Shown here: in pieces, positions 1 through 8,221 of the stretch | Position numbering within the stretch: position 1 is the stretch's first letter | Layout of the letters: every line of letters starts with the position of its first letter | Assembly: GCF_003946865.1 (NCBI RefSeq) | Contig: NZ_QXTH01000008.1 | Span: 124,001 to 188,000 of the forward strand | Direction of reading: 5' to 3' | From: Antribacter gilvus | Lineage (GTDB): Bacteria > Actinomycetota > Actinomycetes > Actinomycetales > Cellulomonadaceae | Length of the DNA stretch: 64,000 nucleotides | Program-made: the position numbers and the translations under genes | Notes under the pieces: generated by a model | The model's database searches: none | Seen by the model: the letters and a program-made list of their open reading frames with translations, nothing else | What the model was told of the DNA's origin: nothing

Positions 1-37
1 CGTCGCAAGATGTCACCCACTGTTCACATGTTGGTAA

Positions 38-72
38 CAACTTGACCAAACAACCAAGACTTGGTCAAGTTG
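38..72. promoter_or_regulatory. 12-bp inverted repeat, candidate operator at left edge
   Basis: Positions 38-49 (caacttgaccaa) and 61-72 (ttggtcaagttg) are exact reverse complements separated by 11 nt, in a stretch clearly more AT-rich than its surroundings. This has the size and symmetry of a TetR or MarR operator. No regulator gene for it is visible; it may control the DUF1697 gene to the right or a gene beyond the left boundary. Confidence 0.45.
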
Positions 73-123
73 ACTGGTGATAACGGTTCGACGGCGCCCG
101 TGCACAGGAGCGGCTGCCTGCGG

Positions 124-129
124 CAGGAT
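124..129 (+). promoter_or_regulatory. -10 box of leaderless DUF1697 gene
   Basis: CAGGAT lies 6 nt before the ATG at 136, and TGCACA lies 17 nt further upstream as a possible -35 (101-106). There is no Shine-Dalgarno sequence, so the mRNA probably begins at or within a base or two of the start codon. Confidence 0.35.
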
Positions 130-135
130 GAAAAC

Positions 136-696
136 ATGAGCGCCTTCGTCGTCCTTCTCCGCGGGGTCAATCTCGGCCCCCACCGGCGTGTGCCCGCCGC
201 CGACCTGCGCGGCGTCGCGCAGGACGCCGGCCTGGCCGACGTCCGCACGCTGCTCACCAGCGGCAACCTCGTGGTCACCCCGGGCACGTCGGGAGCCACG
301 GTGGCCGACGACGTCGCTCGCCTCGTGCACGACGGCCTCACCTCCCGCCTGGACCTGGACGTGCCCGCGGTCGCGCTCTCCGCCACGCGCCTCGCCGCCG
401 TGGTCCGCGACAACCCGTTCCCGGCCGCGGCGCGGGAGGACCCGTCCCACCTGCAGGCCCACGTGCCGTTCGGCCCGGTGGACGAGGCCGGCGTGGCCCG
501 CCTCGACCTGCGCCACCCCGGCCGGGAACGCATCGCCGTCGCCGAGGGCGTGGTCTACGTCCACTACGTCGACGGGATCGGGACCTCGCGCCTCACGGCG
601 GACGTGCTCGACAAGGCCGCCGGGACGATGCTCACCGGACGCAACTGGAACACCGTCACCCGGCTGCTGGAGATGACCCGCGACCTGGAGGGGTGA
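136..696 (+). CDS. DUF1697 family protein
   Basis: A 186-residue soluble protein. The N-terminus (MSAFVVLLRGVNLGPHRRVP) and the LLTSGNLVV segment near residues 40-50 are the typical opening of the DUF1697 family, which has no assigned biochemical role. Length matches the family (about 170-190). An in-frame codon at 61 would add 25 residues unlike the family, so the ATG at 136 is preferred; it lacks a ribosome site but has a -10 box 6 nt upstream. It stands alone before nhaA. The family is clear, the function unknown. Confidence 0.8.
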   Translation: MSAFVVLLRGVNLGPHRRVPAADLRGVAQDAGLADVRTLLTSGNLVVTPGTSGATVADDVARLVHDGLTSRLDLDVPAVALSATRLAAVVRDNPFPAAAREDPSHLQAHVPFGPVDEAGVARLDLRHPGRERIAVAEGVVYVHYVDGIGTSRLTADVLDKAAGTMLTGRNWNTVTRLLEMTRDLEG

Positions 697-811
697 CGCG
701 ACACGGCGGGTCGCGAGCCCGGTACGCTGTACCCAGGTGTGCCGGGAAGTCTGGTCGGCGTCGCGGCGTGGACCCTTCACGCCGCTGTTCTGCTATCGGA
801 CTGGAGACCAC

Positions 812-2140
812 GTGGCCTCGTCGCACACCCCTCAGCCCTCCGCTCACCCCAAGCTCGACGCCGTGAAGCGCGCCCGGCGCAGGACCCGCAGCTGGATCAC
901 GCGGGAGACCACCGGCGGGGCGCTCCTCATCGGGGCCGCGGTGATCGCCCTGGTGTGGGCCAACTCGCCCTGGCGCGAGGGCTATCAGGCGCTGTCCGAG
1001 ACGGTGATCGGCCCGGCCTACCTCGGCACGTGGCACGTCCACCTCGACCTCCCGCTCACCGCCTGGGCGGCCGACGGGCTCCTCGCCATCTTCTTCTTCG
1101 TGGTGGGTCTCGAGCTCAAGCACGAGTTCGTGGCCGGCTCGCTCCGCAGCCCTCAGCAGGCGGGCGTGCCGATGCTCGCCGCGGTGGGCGGCATGGCGCT
1201 GCCGGCGGCGATCTACGTCGCGTTCCTCCTCGGCCTCGGGGACCGGGCCGCGCTGCACGGCTGGGCGATCCCCACGGCCACCGACATCGCGTTCGCGCTT
1301 GCCGTCCTCGCCGTGTTCGGCAAGGGCCTGCCGGTCGCGATCCGCACGTTCCTGCTGACCCTCGCCGTGGTAGACGACCTGCTGGCCATCATCGTCATCG
1401 CCATCTTCTACACGAGCGAGATCCACTGGCTGGCGCTCGGCGCGGCGGTCGTGGGCGTCGGCGTGTTCGCCTGGCTCGTGCGCCGCCGGCGCAACCTCTG
1501 GTACGTGCTGCTGCCCGTCGCCCTGGTGACCTGGGCGCTCATGCACGCGTCCGGCATCCACGCCACGATCGCCGGCGTGCTCCTGGGCTTCGTCGTGCCG
1601 GCCACGGTGATCTGGGGCGAGGACGACACCCGCGTGCACCGGATGGAGTTCGACCTCCGGCCCGTCTCGAGCGGCCTCGCGCTCCCGATCTTCGCCTTCT
1701 TCGCGGCGGGGGTCTCCCTGTCCGAGGGCGGCGGGCTCAGCGAGGTGCTGGGCCAGCCGGTGGTGCTCGCCATCGCCGCCGCCCTGATCCTCGGCAAGCT
1801 CGTGGGCGTGCTCGGCACCACCTGGCTGCTCACACGCATCACGCCGCTGCGGCTGCCGGACGGGCTGGGCGTGCGCGACCTCCTGCCGGTCGGCTTCCTC
1901 GCCGGCATCGGCTTCACGGTCTCGCTGCTCATCGCCGAGCTCTCGTTCGCGCACGGGTCCGAGCACACCGCGGGCGCCAAGGCGGCCGTCCTGGGCGCCT
2001 CGGTGCTGGCCGCCGTCCTCGGCGCGATCACGCTGCGCTGGGACGCCCGGACCGCCCGCTCCGCGGACATGAACCTCGACGGCGTGGCCGACGAGGTGCT
2101 GGTGCGGATCGGCGACGAGAAGGACCGCGAGGAGCACTGA
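812..2140 (+). CDS. nhaA: Na+/H+ antiporter NhaA
   Basis: A 442-residue polytopic membrane protein of the NhaA family, which exchanges external protons for cytoplasmic sodium and supports pH and salt homeostasis. Hydrophobic segments run nearly throughout from residue 30. The paired aspartates of the ion site are present in TLAVVDDLLAI, and the family's GLELKHEF motif follows the second helix. The GTG start at 812 follows GGAG at 803-806; upstream in-frame codons give an unrelated leader. It converges on the thiolase gene and shares a hairpin overlapping its stop codon. The N-terminal cytoplasmic tail is longer than in E. coli NhaA, as is common in actinobacteria. Confidence 0.93.
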   Translation: MASSHTPQPSAHPKLDAVKRARRRTRSWITRETTGGALLIGAAVIALVWANSPWREGYQALSETVIGPAYLGTWHVHLDLPLTAWAADGLLAIFFFVVGLELKHEFVAGSLRSPQQAGVPMLAAVGGMALPAAIYVAFLLGLGDRAALHGWAIPTATDIAFALAVLAVFGKGLPVAIRTFLLTLAVVDDLLAIIVIAIFYTSEIHWLALGAAVVGVGVFAWLVRRRRNLWYVLLPVALVTWALMHASGIHATIAGVLLGFVVPATVIWGEDDTRVHRMEFDLRPVSSGLALPIFAFFAAGVSLSEGGGLSEVLGQPVVLAIAAALILGKLVGVLGTTWLLTRITPLRLPDGLGVRDLLPVGFLAGIGFTVSLLIAELSFAHGSEHTAGAKAAVLGASVLAAVLGAITLRWDARTARSADMNLDGVADEVLVRIGDEKDREEH

Positions 2141-2152
2141 GGCTCCTCGCGG
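2125..2152. terminator. Hairpin between convergent nhaA and thiolase genes
   Basis: An 11-bp perfect stem (2125-2135 with 2142-2152) with a 6-nt loop spans the nhaA stop codon. It lies 12 nt from the thiolase stop and could act in both directions. There is no T-tract. Confidence 0.55.
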
Positions 2153-2163
2153 CCCTCGGGGTC

Positions 2164-3351
2164 CTACGCCTCCAGCAGCAGCGCCTCGCCCTGACCGCCC
2201 CCGCCGCACAGCGCGACGGCCGCCCGGCCGCCGCCGCGGCGCGCGAGCTCGTGGACGGCGTGCACGGCGATCCGTGCGCCGGACGCACCCACCGGGTGGC
2301 CCAGCGCGATCCCGCCGCCGTGCACGTTCACGCGGTCCAGCGGCACGCCCAGGGCGCGGGCCGAGACGGCCACCACCACGGCGAACGCCTCGTTGATCTC
2401 GACAAGGTCCAGGTCCCCGACGGTCCAGCCCTCGCGGGCCAGCGCGGCCTCGACCGCCCGCGCGGGCTGCGAGTGCAGCGACGTGTCGGGCCCGGCCACC
2501 TGGCCCGCGGACCGCACGGTGGCGAGCACCGGAACGCCCGCCGCCTCGGCCCGGCCGCGCGTGGTGAGCACCAGCGCGGCAGCACCGTCGGAGATCTGCG
2601 AGGCGTTGCCCGCCGTGACCGTCCCGTCGGCGGAGAAGGCGGGCCGGAGGCGCGCGAGGCTCTCGGTGCTCGTGTCGGGCCGCACGCCCTCGTCGGTCGC
2701 GACGACGACGGGCTCCCCGCGCCGCTGCGGCACCGACACCGGCGCCAGCTCGGCGTCGAACGCGCCGTCGGCCCAGGCCTTTGCCGCACGCTGGTGCGAC
2801 TCCGCGGCGATCTCGTCCTGCTCCTGACGGGAGACGAACACCTCGCCGGTGTTGTGGCCCTCGGTGGAGACGCCCATGGAGACGCTGTCGAACGCGTCCG
2901 TCAGCGCGTCGTGCGCCGTCGCGTCGAGCAGCTCGGCCGTACCGTAGCCGAGGCCGCCGCGGGCGCCCTTCACCAGGTGGGGCGCGTTGGTCATCGACTC
3001 CTGGCCGCCCACGAGCACGGCGCGCGCCTCGCCGGTGCGCAGCAGCCGCGCACCGTCGATCACCGCCGTGAGACCGGACAGGCACACCTTGTTGATGGTG
3101 ATCGCCGGGACGGTCCACGGCACGCCGGCGCCGATCGCGGTCTGCCGTGCGGGGTTCTGCCCCGCGCCGGCCTGGATCACCTGGCCGAAGATCACGGCGT
3201 CCACGTCGGCCGCGACCGGGCCCGCGGCCTCCAGCACCCGCCGCGCCGCCACGGACCCCAGCTCCGCGGCGGACAGCGCCGCCAGCGAGCCCTGCATGCG
3301 ACCCTGCGGCGTCCTCGCCGCCGAGACGATCACCACGTCGTCGGCACTCAT
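2164..3351 (-). CDS. Thiolase (acetyl-CoA C-acetyltransferase)
   Basis: A 395-residue thiolase, usual length for the family. It would cleave acetoacetyl-CoA with CoA into two acetyl-CoA. The nucleophilic cysteine is Cys90 in NKVCLSGL; the C-terminal pair is His352 in GHPVGASG and Cys382 in the CGGGGQGEA motif; NEAFA is also present. Last gene of the 13-gene operon: its ATG overlaps the upstream hydrolase stop by 4 nt and is preceded by AGGAGG. Placed after the CoA-transferase genes it completes 3-hydroxybutyrate to acetoacetate to acetoacetyl-CoA to acetyl-CoA. A longer-chain substrate cannot be excluded from sequence. Confidence 0.9.
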   Translation of the reverse strand: MSADDVVIVSAARTPQGRMQGSLAALSAAELGSVAARRVLEAAGPVAADVDAVIFGQVIQAGAGQNPARQTAIGAGVPWTVPAITINKVCLSGLTAVIDGARLLRTGEARAVLVGGQESMTNAPHLVKGARGGLGYGTAELLDATAHDALTDAFDSVSMGVSTEGHNTGEVFVSRQEQDEIAAESHQRAAKAWADGAFDAELAPVSVPQRRGEPVVVATDEGVRPDTSTESLARLRPAFSADGTVTAGNASQISDGAAALVLTTRGRAEAAGVPVLATVRSAGQVAGPDTSLHSQPARAVEAALAREGWTVGDLDLVEINEAFAVVVAVSARALGVPLDRVNVHGGGIALGHPVGASGARIAVHAVHELARRGGGRAAVALCGGGGQGEALLLEA

Positions 3352-4430
3352 CGGTCCTCCTTCGGGTCTGCGACCTCGTCCACGAGGCCCACCAGCAACG
3401 ACAGGAACTCCTCGCGAGCCTCCAGGTGGGGGCTGTGCCCCACGCCAGCGAGCTCTACCTCACGGTACGACCCTCCGGCCGCCGCATAAAGGTCCAGCAC
3501 GGCCCGCGTCTGGCCGACCATGGGCTGCGGCGGCGCGGCGTCCGCCCCTGGCCAGCCGGGGACCACGCCGACGGCGCCGAGCTGCGCCAGGTCGAGCGCC
3601 GAGGTGTCGGACACGATCGCGTCCACCGCCCCGTGCACCCACAGCACCGGCGCCGTGGCGCCGCTCCGCGCGAAGCCGGAGACGTCGCAGAACTTCGGGG
3701 AGATCGCGTTGTTCATCCCCCGCGTCCCGGGCGCCAGGAACGGCCAGGTGTCCGACGACGTGGTGTCGCCCGGGTAGAAGTCGTCACCCGTCCGCGTGCT
3801 CAGCACGGAGTCGAGCAGGGCCTCCTCGTCGTCGCCGAGCGACGCCGGGTCGGCCACATAGAAGCGCCGGAGCACGTCGCGGGGTGAGCCGGGACCGTCC
3901 GACCGGTCCCCCGCCGCGATCGCCGCGACGAAGTCCGGGTTGGCGGTGCCGCCGCCGGAACCGGCGAAGTCGGGCGCGTTCGGTGCGCCGTCCGGGCCGT
4001 GCGTGCCGCCGAACCCGTACGGCGACATCGGCGCCTCGAGCAGGATCCCCGCGAACAGGTCGGGGTGGTCGGTCGCCGCCTGCAGCACCACGGCAGCGCC
4101 CGCCGAGTGGGCGACGGCCAGGAGCGGCCCGCCGTCGAGGGCGGGGGCGAGATGGCCCGCGAGCGCCTCGAGGTCGTCGGCGAAGTCCTGGACCCCCCGG
4201 GTCGCGTCGATGGGCCGCGGCTCGGAGTCGCCGTAGCCGCGCAGGTCCACGGCGACGCCCGCGACGTCGTCGGGCAGCGCGAGCAGGACGGAGTCCCAGA
4301 AGGCCGACGACGAGCAGTTGCCGTGCACGAACAGGACGGTCGCACGCGGGACGTCGTCGACGGTGACGCGGCGGACGTGCTCCTTCCCTCGGGACGTGGC
4401 GATCCCGGCGTGCTTGATCTGGCGGGTCAC
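3348..4430 (-). CDS. Alpha/beta hydrolase (operon copy 2)
   Basis: A 360-residue alpha/beta-hydrolase-fold protein without a signal peptide. The oxyanion segment is FVHGNCSS (residues 34-41), the nucleophile is probably Ser109 in AHSAG (the first glycine of GxSxG is alanine), an acid is likely in [10 protein letters not shown] and the histidine in GVGHSPHLE. The GTG start at 4430 overlaps the scoB stop by 4 nt; an internal ATG is possible. Its place between the CoA-transferase and thiolase suggests a cytoplasmic esterase acting on hydroxybutyrate esters or oligomers, or a CoA-ester hydrolase. That role is inferred from context only. Confidence 0.75.
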   Translation of the reverse strand: MTRQIKHAGIATSRGKEHVRRVTVDDVPRATVLFVHGNCSSSAFWDSVLLALPDDVAGVAVDLRGYGDSEPRPIDATRGVQDFADDLEALAGHLAPALDGGPLLAVAHSAGAAVVLQAATDHPDLFAGILLEAPMSPYGFGGTHGPDGAPNAPDFAGSGGGTANPDFVAAIAAGDRSDGPGSPRDVLRRFYVADPASLGDDEEALLDSVLSTRTGDDFYPGDTTSSDTWPFLAPGTRGMNNAISPKFCDVSGFARSGATAPVLWVHGAVDAIVSDTSALDLAQLGAVGVVPGWPGADAAPPQPMVGQTRAVLDLYAAAGGSYREVELAGVGHSPHLEAREEFLSLLVGLVDEVADPKEDR

Positions 4431-5095
4431 GCCGCACCGACCCCGGGAGTGACGATCACGTCGTCCGCCACCGTCAGCTCCGGCTCGGTCGCTGCCACCA
4501 CGTCCTCGACCGAGACGCCCGGCGCCACCTCGCGGAGGACCAGGCCGTCCGGCGTCACGTCGATGACCGCGAGGTCCGTGATGATGCGGTCGACGACCCC
4601 GCGCCCGGTGAGGGGCAGCGAGCACTCGCGCAGGATCTTCGGCGAGCCGTCCTTGGCCGTGTGGTCCATGAGGACGATGACGAGCCCGGCGCCGTGCACC
4701 AGGTCCATCGCGCCGCCGGGCCCCTTGACCATCTTGCCGGGGATCATCCAGTTCGCCAGGTCGCCGCCCGCCGACACCTGCATGCCGCCCAGCACCGCCG
4801 CGTCGATCTTGCCGCCGCGGATCATGCCGAACGACAGCGCCGAGTCGAAGAACGCCGCGCCCGGGAGCACGGTGACGGTCTCCTTGCCGGCGTTGATCAG
4901 GTCCGGGTCCACCGCGTCCTCGGTGGGGTAGGGCCCCACGCCGAGGATCCCGTTCTCCGACTGCAGCACCAGGTACTGGTCGGCGGGGACGTAGTTCGGC
5001 ACGAGCGTCGGCAGGCCGATGCCGAGGTTGACGTACCAGCCGTCCTGCAGCTCGCGCGCGGCGCGCGCGGCCATCTCCTGTCGTGTGAGCGCCAT
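4427..5095 (-). CDS. scoB: 3-oxoacid CoA-transferase subunit B
   Basis: A 222-residue beta subunit of a succinyl-CoA:3-ketoacid type CoA-transferase, which transfers CoA from succinyl-CoA to acetoacetate. The catalytic glutamate is Glu47 in the SENG motif, which carries the covalent CoA thioester in this family; NLGIGLPT near residue 23 is the other signature. It follows scoA by 3 nt and overlaps the next hydrolase start by 4 nt. With scoA it is the step that activates acetoacetate formed by the adjacent 3-hydroxybutyrate dehydrogenase. Specificity for acetoacetate over adipate-type oxoacids is inferred from those neighbours. Confidence 0.92.
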   Translation of the reverse strand: MALTRQEMAARAARELQDGWYVNLGIGLPTLVPNYVPADQYLVLQSENGILGVGPYPTEDAVDPDLINAGKETVTVLPGAAFFDSALSFGMIRGGKIDAAVLGGMQVSAGGDLANWMIPGKMVKGPGGAMDLVHGAGLVIVLMDHTAKDGSPKILRECSLPLTGRGVVDRIITDLAVIDVTPDGLVLREVAPGVSVEDVVAATEPELTVADDVIVTPGVGAA

Positions 5096-5098
5096 CGC

Positions 5099-5893
5099 TC
5101 AGCCCTCCCCGTTCGTTCGTACGGTACGCCGCTCGATCCGCTTCTCGACGTCCCGGCCCACCTCGACCACGCGGTGCACGTACACGCCCGGCAGGTGCAC
5201 CTGGTCGGGGTCGAGCTCGCCCGGCTCCACGAGCTCCTCGACCTGCGCGATGCACAGGCGCCCCGCCATCGCCGCGAGCGGCGAGAAGTTGCGTGCCGAC
5301 TTGTTGAACACGAGGTTCCCGTGCCGGTCGCCCTTCTCGGCGTGCACGAGCGCGAAGTCGGTCGAGATCGCCTCCTCCAGCACGTACTCGGCGCCGCCGA
5401 ACGACCGCACCTCCTTGGGCGAGGACGCCACGGCGATGCCGCCGGCGCCGTCGTACCGCTGCGGCAGACCGCCCTCGGCGACCTGCGTGCCCACGCCGGT
5501 GCGCGTGAAGAAGGCCGCGATGCCCGCGCCGCCGGCGCGCAGCTTCTCCGCGAGCGTCCCCTGGGGCGTGAGCTCCAGCTCCAGCTCCCCGGACAGGAAC
5601 TGCCGCTCGAACTCCTTGTTCTCGCCCACGTACGACGAGGTCATCCTGCGGATCCGTCCGGCGCCGAGCAGGACGCCGAGGCCCCAGTCGTCCACGCCGC
5701 AGTTGTTCGAGACCACCGACAGGTCGCGCGTGCCCTGCGCGAGCAGGGCCTCGATCAGCGCGATCGGGTTGCCGCACAGCCCGAACCCGCCGACGGCCAG
5801 CGAGGCACCGTCGGGGATGTCCGCGACCGCCTCGGCCGCGGAGGCCACCACCTTGTCCAGACCCTTGCCGAGATCCTTCGTCATCGAAGTCAT
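5099..5893 (-). CDS. scoA: 3-oxoacid CoA-transferase subunit A
   Basis: A 264-residue alpha subunit partner of ScoB. The glycine-rich CoA-transferase signature GGFGLCGNP lies near residues 35-43, followed by VVSNNCGVDDWGLG. The ATG at 5893 is chosen because it overlaps the bdhA stop in an ATGA arrangement; in-frame ATGs at 5923, 5905 and 5884 are possible, and GGAGG lies 12 nt before 5893. The two-gene scoA-scoB layout is usual for bacterial enzymes. The operon setting (dehydrogenase before, thiolase after) supports acetoacetate as substrate. Confidence 0.9.
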   Translation of the reverse strand: MTSMTKDLGKGLDKVVASAAEAVADIPDGASLAVGGFGLCGNPIALIEALLAQGTRDLSVVSNNCGVDDWGLGVLLGAGRIRRMTSSYVGENKEFERQFLSGELELELTPQGTLAEKLRAGGAGIAAFFTRTGVGTQVAEGGLPQRYDGAGGIAVASSPKEVRSFGGAEYVLEEAISTDFALVHAEKGDRHGNLVFNKSARNFSPLAAMAGRLCIAQVEELVEPGELDPDQVHLPGVYVHRVVEVGRDVEKRIERRTVRTNGEG

Positions 5894-6657
5894 CGCGCGC
5901 TCCATCCTCCGTCCATCGTCCATGACGCACCAGAGACCATCGCCGCGTCCGGCCCGGTCAGCCAGCCCACCAGGGACGCTACCTCCTCGGGCTCCACGAG
6001 CCGCTTCACCGCGGACTCGGCGAGCATCACCTTCGCCACCACCTCAGACTCGGGTATGCCGTGCACCTTCGCCTGGGCGGCGATCTGCTTCTCCACGAGA
6101 GGCGTCCGCACGTAGCCCGGGTTGATGCACACGCTGGTCACTCCCCGCTCGCCGCCCTCGAGGGCGATCACCTTCGACAGCCCCTCGAGCCCGTGCTTGG
6201 CCGACACGTACGCCGACTTGAACGGCGACGCCACGAGCCCGTGCACCGAGGACAGGTTCACCACCCGGCCCCAGCCCTTCGCGTACATGCCGGGCAGCGC
6301 GGCCCGCACCAGCAGGAACGGCGCCTCCAGCATGATGCGGTGGATCAGCCGGAAGTCCTCCGGGTCGAAGTCCTCGATGGGGTTGACCCGCTGGATTCCG
6401 GCGTTGTTGACGAGGATGTCGGCGTCGAGGGCGAGGCCGTCGAGGGCCCGGGTGTCGGACAGGTCCACCACCCAGGCCTCGCCGCCCACCTCGGCGGCGA
6501 GCGTCTCGGCGGGCCCCGCGGCGACGTCGGCCACCGTCACGTGCGCGCCGCGCGCGGCGAGCTCCCGGACGCAGGCCGCGCCGATGCCGCTCGCGCCGCC
6601 GGTGACGAGGGCCCTGCGGCCCTCCAGGTTCTGCGGGCGATCGAGCTTCTGGCTCAT
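5890..6657 (-). CDS. bdhA: 3-hydroxybutyrate dehydrogenase (SDR)
   Basis: A 255-residue classical short-chain dehydrogenase. The cofactor motif TGGASGIG is at residues 19-26, NNAG at 84-87, the catalytic serine at about 137 in NLSSVHG, and Tyr150/Lys154 form the YxxxK pair. The VHGLVASPFKSAYVSAKHG stretch and the C-terminal TMDGGW resemble NAD-dependent D-3-hydroxybutyrate dehydrogenases, which oxidise 3-hydroxybutyrate to acetoacetate. Start and stop overlap both neighbours by 4 nt. Adjacent scoAB makes the assignment stronger than sequence type alone would. Confidence 0.88.
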   Translation of the reverse strand: MSQKLDRPQNLEGRRALVTGGASGIGAACVRELAARGAHVTVADVAAGPAETLAAEVGGEAWVVDLSDTRALDGLALDADILVNNAGIQRVNPIEDFDPEDFRLIHRIMLEAPFLLVRAALPGMYAKGWGRVVNLSSVHGLVASPFKSAYVSAKHGLEGLSKVIALEGGERGVTSVCINPGYVRTPLVEKQIAAQAKVHGIPESEVVAKVMLAESAVKRLVEPEEVASLVGWLTGPDAAMVSGASWTMDGGWSAR

Positions 6658-7592
6658 CGGTCCTCCTCGACCGTCGAGATCTCCTCCGCCACGGCGGCCA
6701 CGCCGGCCGGGGACATGATGATCGTGTAGTGGTTCACGCCCGCCACCTCGCGGACGACGAGCCCGGGCAGCCGCCCGGTCCAGTCCTCGACGGTGGCCGC
6801 GGGGTACAGCCCGCCCGGCTCGTCGAGCAGCCCGCGCGGGGCGCGCAGCAGCGTGATCGGCACGCGCACCGGGTCGGGACCGAGCAGGGCCTCCATGAGG
6901 GGCCCGCCCTCGTAGAGGTCGAGCGAGTCGTGCGCCACGGCCTCCGGGCTGGTGGCCGGGCGCAGGCCCGCGCCCGTCTCGACGAGGTCGTAGTCGACGT
7001 AGCCCTCGACCACCTCGTCCCAGGCGCCCGCGAACGCGGGGTGCGCCCGCCAGAAGTCCCGGTAGGCCTCGCGGGACGCGAACGTGCGCCCCAGCCGCTC
7101 GACCGCCGGGCCGAGCAGCGCCTGCAGCACCTCCTCGTGCGTGGCACCCTCCGGCAGGCCGGCGGGCGGCGGCAGCGGCAGGCCGCCGTCCACCAGCACG
7201 AGCCGCGACACCAGGTGCGGGTACCGGTGCGCCAGCACCACCGAGGCGAACCCTCCCATCGAGTGCCCCAGCACCACGACCGGGCCGGCGGCCACGGCCT
7301 TCAGCACCGCCGCGAGGTCGTCGGCGTGCGCGCCCATCCCGAACGGGCCGGGCAGGTGGTTGCTGCGGCCGCGGCCGCGCAGGTCGGGCGCCACGACGCG
7401 GACGCCCGGCAGCGCCGCCGCCACCGCCGGCCACGCCTGGTGCGAGGCGGTGATGCCGTGCACCGCGAGCACGGTCGGGGTCGGGGCGTCCGACGCCGAC
7501 GACGGCTCGGGCTCCCACACGCCGACGCGCAGCGCGCCGCCGGCCACCGTCACGTCGAGGTCGGTGTAGCTGTGCGTGGTGGTCCTGGTCAT
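6654..7592 (-). CDS. Alpha/beta hydrolase (operon copy 1)
   Basis: A 312-residue alpha/beta hydrolase without a signal sequence. AVHGITASHQAW (about 43-54) gives the oxyanion loop, Ser111 in GHSMGG is the nucleophile, APDLRGRGRS precedes it as usual, and GVNHYTI near the C-terminus holds the likely catalytic histidine. The ATG at 7592 overlaps the tetR stop by 4 nt. Immediately upstream of 3-hydroxybutyrate dehydrogenase, it could be an intracellular 3-hydroxybutyrate oligomer hydrolase. No sequence feature proves that substrate. Confidence 0.8.
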   Translation of the reverse strand: MTRTTTHSYTDLDVTVAGGALRVGVWEPEPSSASDAPTPTVLAVHGITASHQAWPAVAAALPGVRVVAPDLRGRGRSNHLPGPFGMGAHADDLAAVLKAVAAGPVVVLGHSMGGFASVVLAHRYPHLVSRLVLVDGGLPLPPPAGLPEGATHEEVLQALLGPAVERLGRTFASREAYRDFWRAHPAFAGAWDEVVEGYVDYDLVETGAGLRPATSPEAVAHDSLDLYEGGPLMEALLGPDPVRVPITLLRAPRGLLDEPGGLYPAATVEDWTGRLPGLVVREVAGVNHYTIIMSPAGVAAVAEEISTVEEDR

Positions 7593-8221
7593 CGGTTCTC
7601 CCCCTCGGGCGCGAGCGCCCGCTCGATGAAGCGCATCGCCTGCTCGAACACGTCGGGCGGGAGGGTCGACGTCGGCCCGCCGGGCTGGACGTCGTCGCCC
7701 CACAGGACCCAGCGCATGCCGACGATCTCGCCGATGCCCATCAGGGCCCAGGCCGCCACCTCGGGGTCGATGTCGCCGATCTGGCCCTCGGCGCGCGCCT
7801 TGGCGAGCCCGGTCATGTAGCCCTCGACGATGCGCGTGTAGTGCTTGCGCAGGGCGCCCGGCGAGACGAACTCCGCCTGCCGCACGATCCGGTAGAGCGC
7901 CGGGTGCTCGGCGGTGAACGCGAAGAAGGCCGCGAAGCCCGCCCGCTCGGCGTCGATCCGGTTCGTGGCGCGCGACGACGCCTCGATCATCGCGTGCCGC
8001 ACGCGCCGGTTGAGATCCTCCACGACCTCGTCGAACACGTCGATCTTGCTGTGGAAGTACAGGTAGAAGGTGCCCTGGCCCACGCCCGCCGCCTCGGTGA
8101 TCTTGACGATCGAGGCGTCGTGGAAGCCCAGGTCGGCGAACACCTGCTCCGCCGCCGCGAGGAGGCGTCCGCGCGTGCGGGTGCCCTTGGTGGTGCGCGG
8201 CACTGGCTTCGGGTCGGTCAC
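7589..8221 (-). CDS. TetR family regulator of the operon
   Basis: A 210-residue TetR-type repressor. The N-terminal helix-turn-helix covers roughly residues 20-65 (ASIVKITEAAGVGQGTFYLYF); the rest is a helical ligand-binding domain that I cannot assign to a ligand. The GTG start at 8221 overlaps the acyl-CoA ligase stop by 4 nt, so it is made with the operon. TetR proteins inside catabolic operons usually bind their own promoter and are released by a pathway acyl-CoA. The repeated sequence at 14461-14477 and 14528-14544 is the candidate target. Confidence 0.88.
   Translation of the reverse strand: MTDPKPVPRTTKGTRTRGRLLAAAEQVFADLGFHDASIVKITEAAGVGQGTFYLYFHSKIDVFDEVVEDLNRRVRHAMIEASSRATNRIDAERAGFAAFFAFTAEHPALYRIVRQAEFVSPGALRKHYTRIVEGYMTGLAKARAEGQIGDIDPEVAAWALMGIGEIVGMRWVLWGDDVQPGGPTSTLPPDVFEQAMRFIERALAPEGENR

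Noticed and set aside
656-3118. Long minus-strand frame across nhaA and the thiolase
   Set aside because: It overlaps two well-supported genes in another frame and shows no recognisable protein motif.
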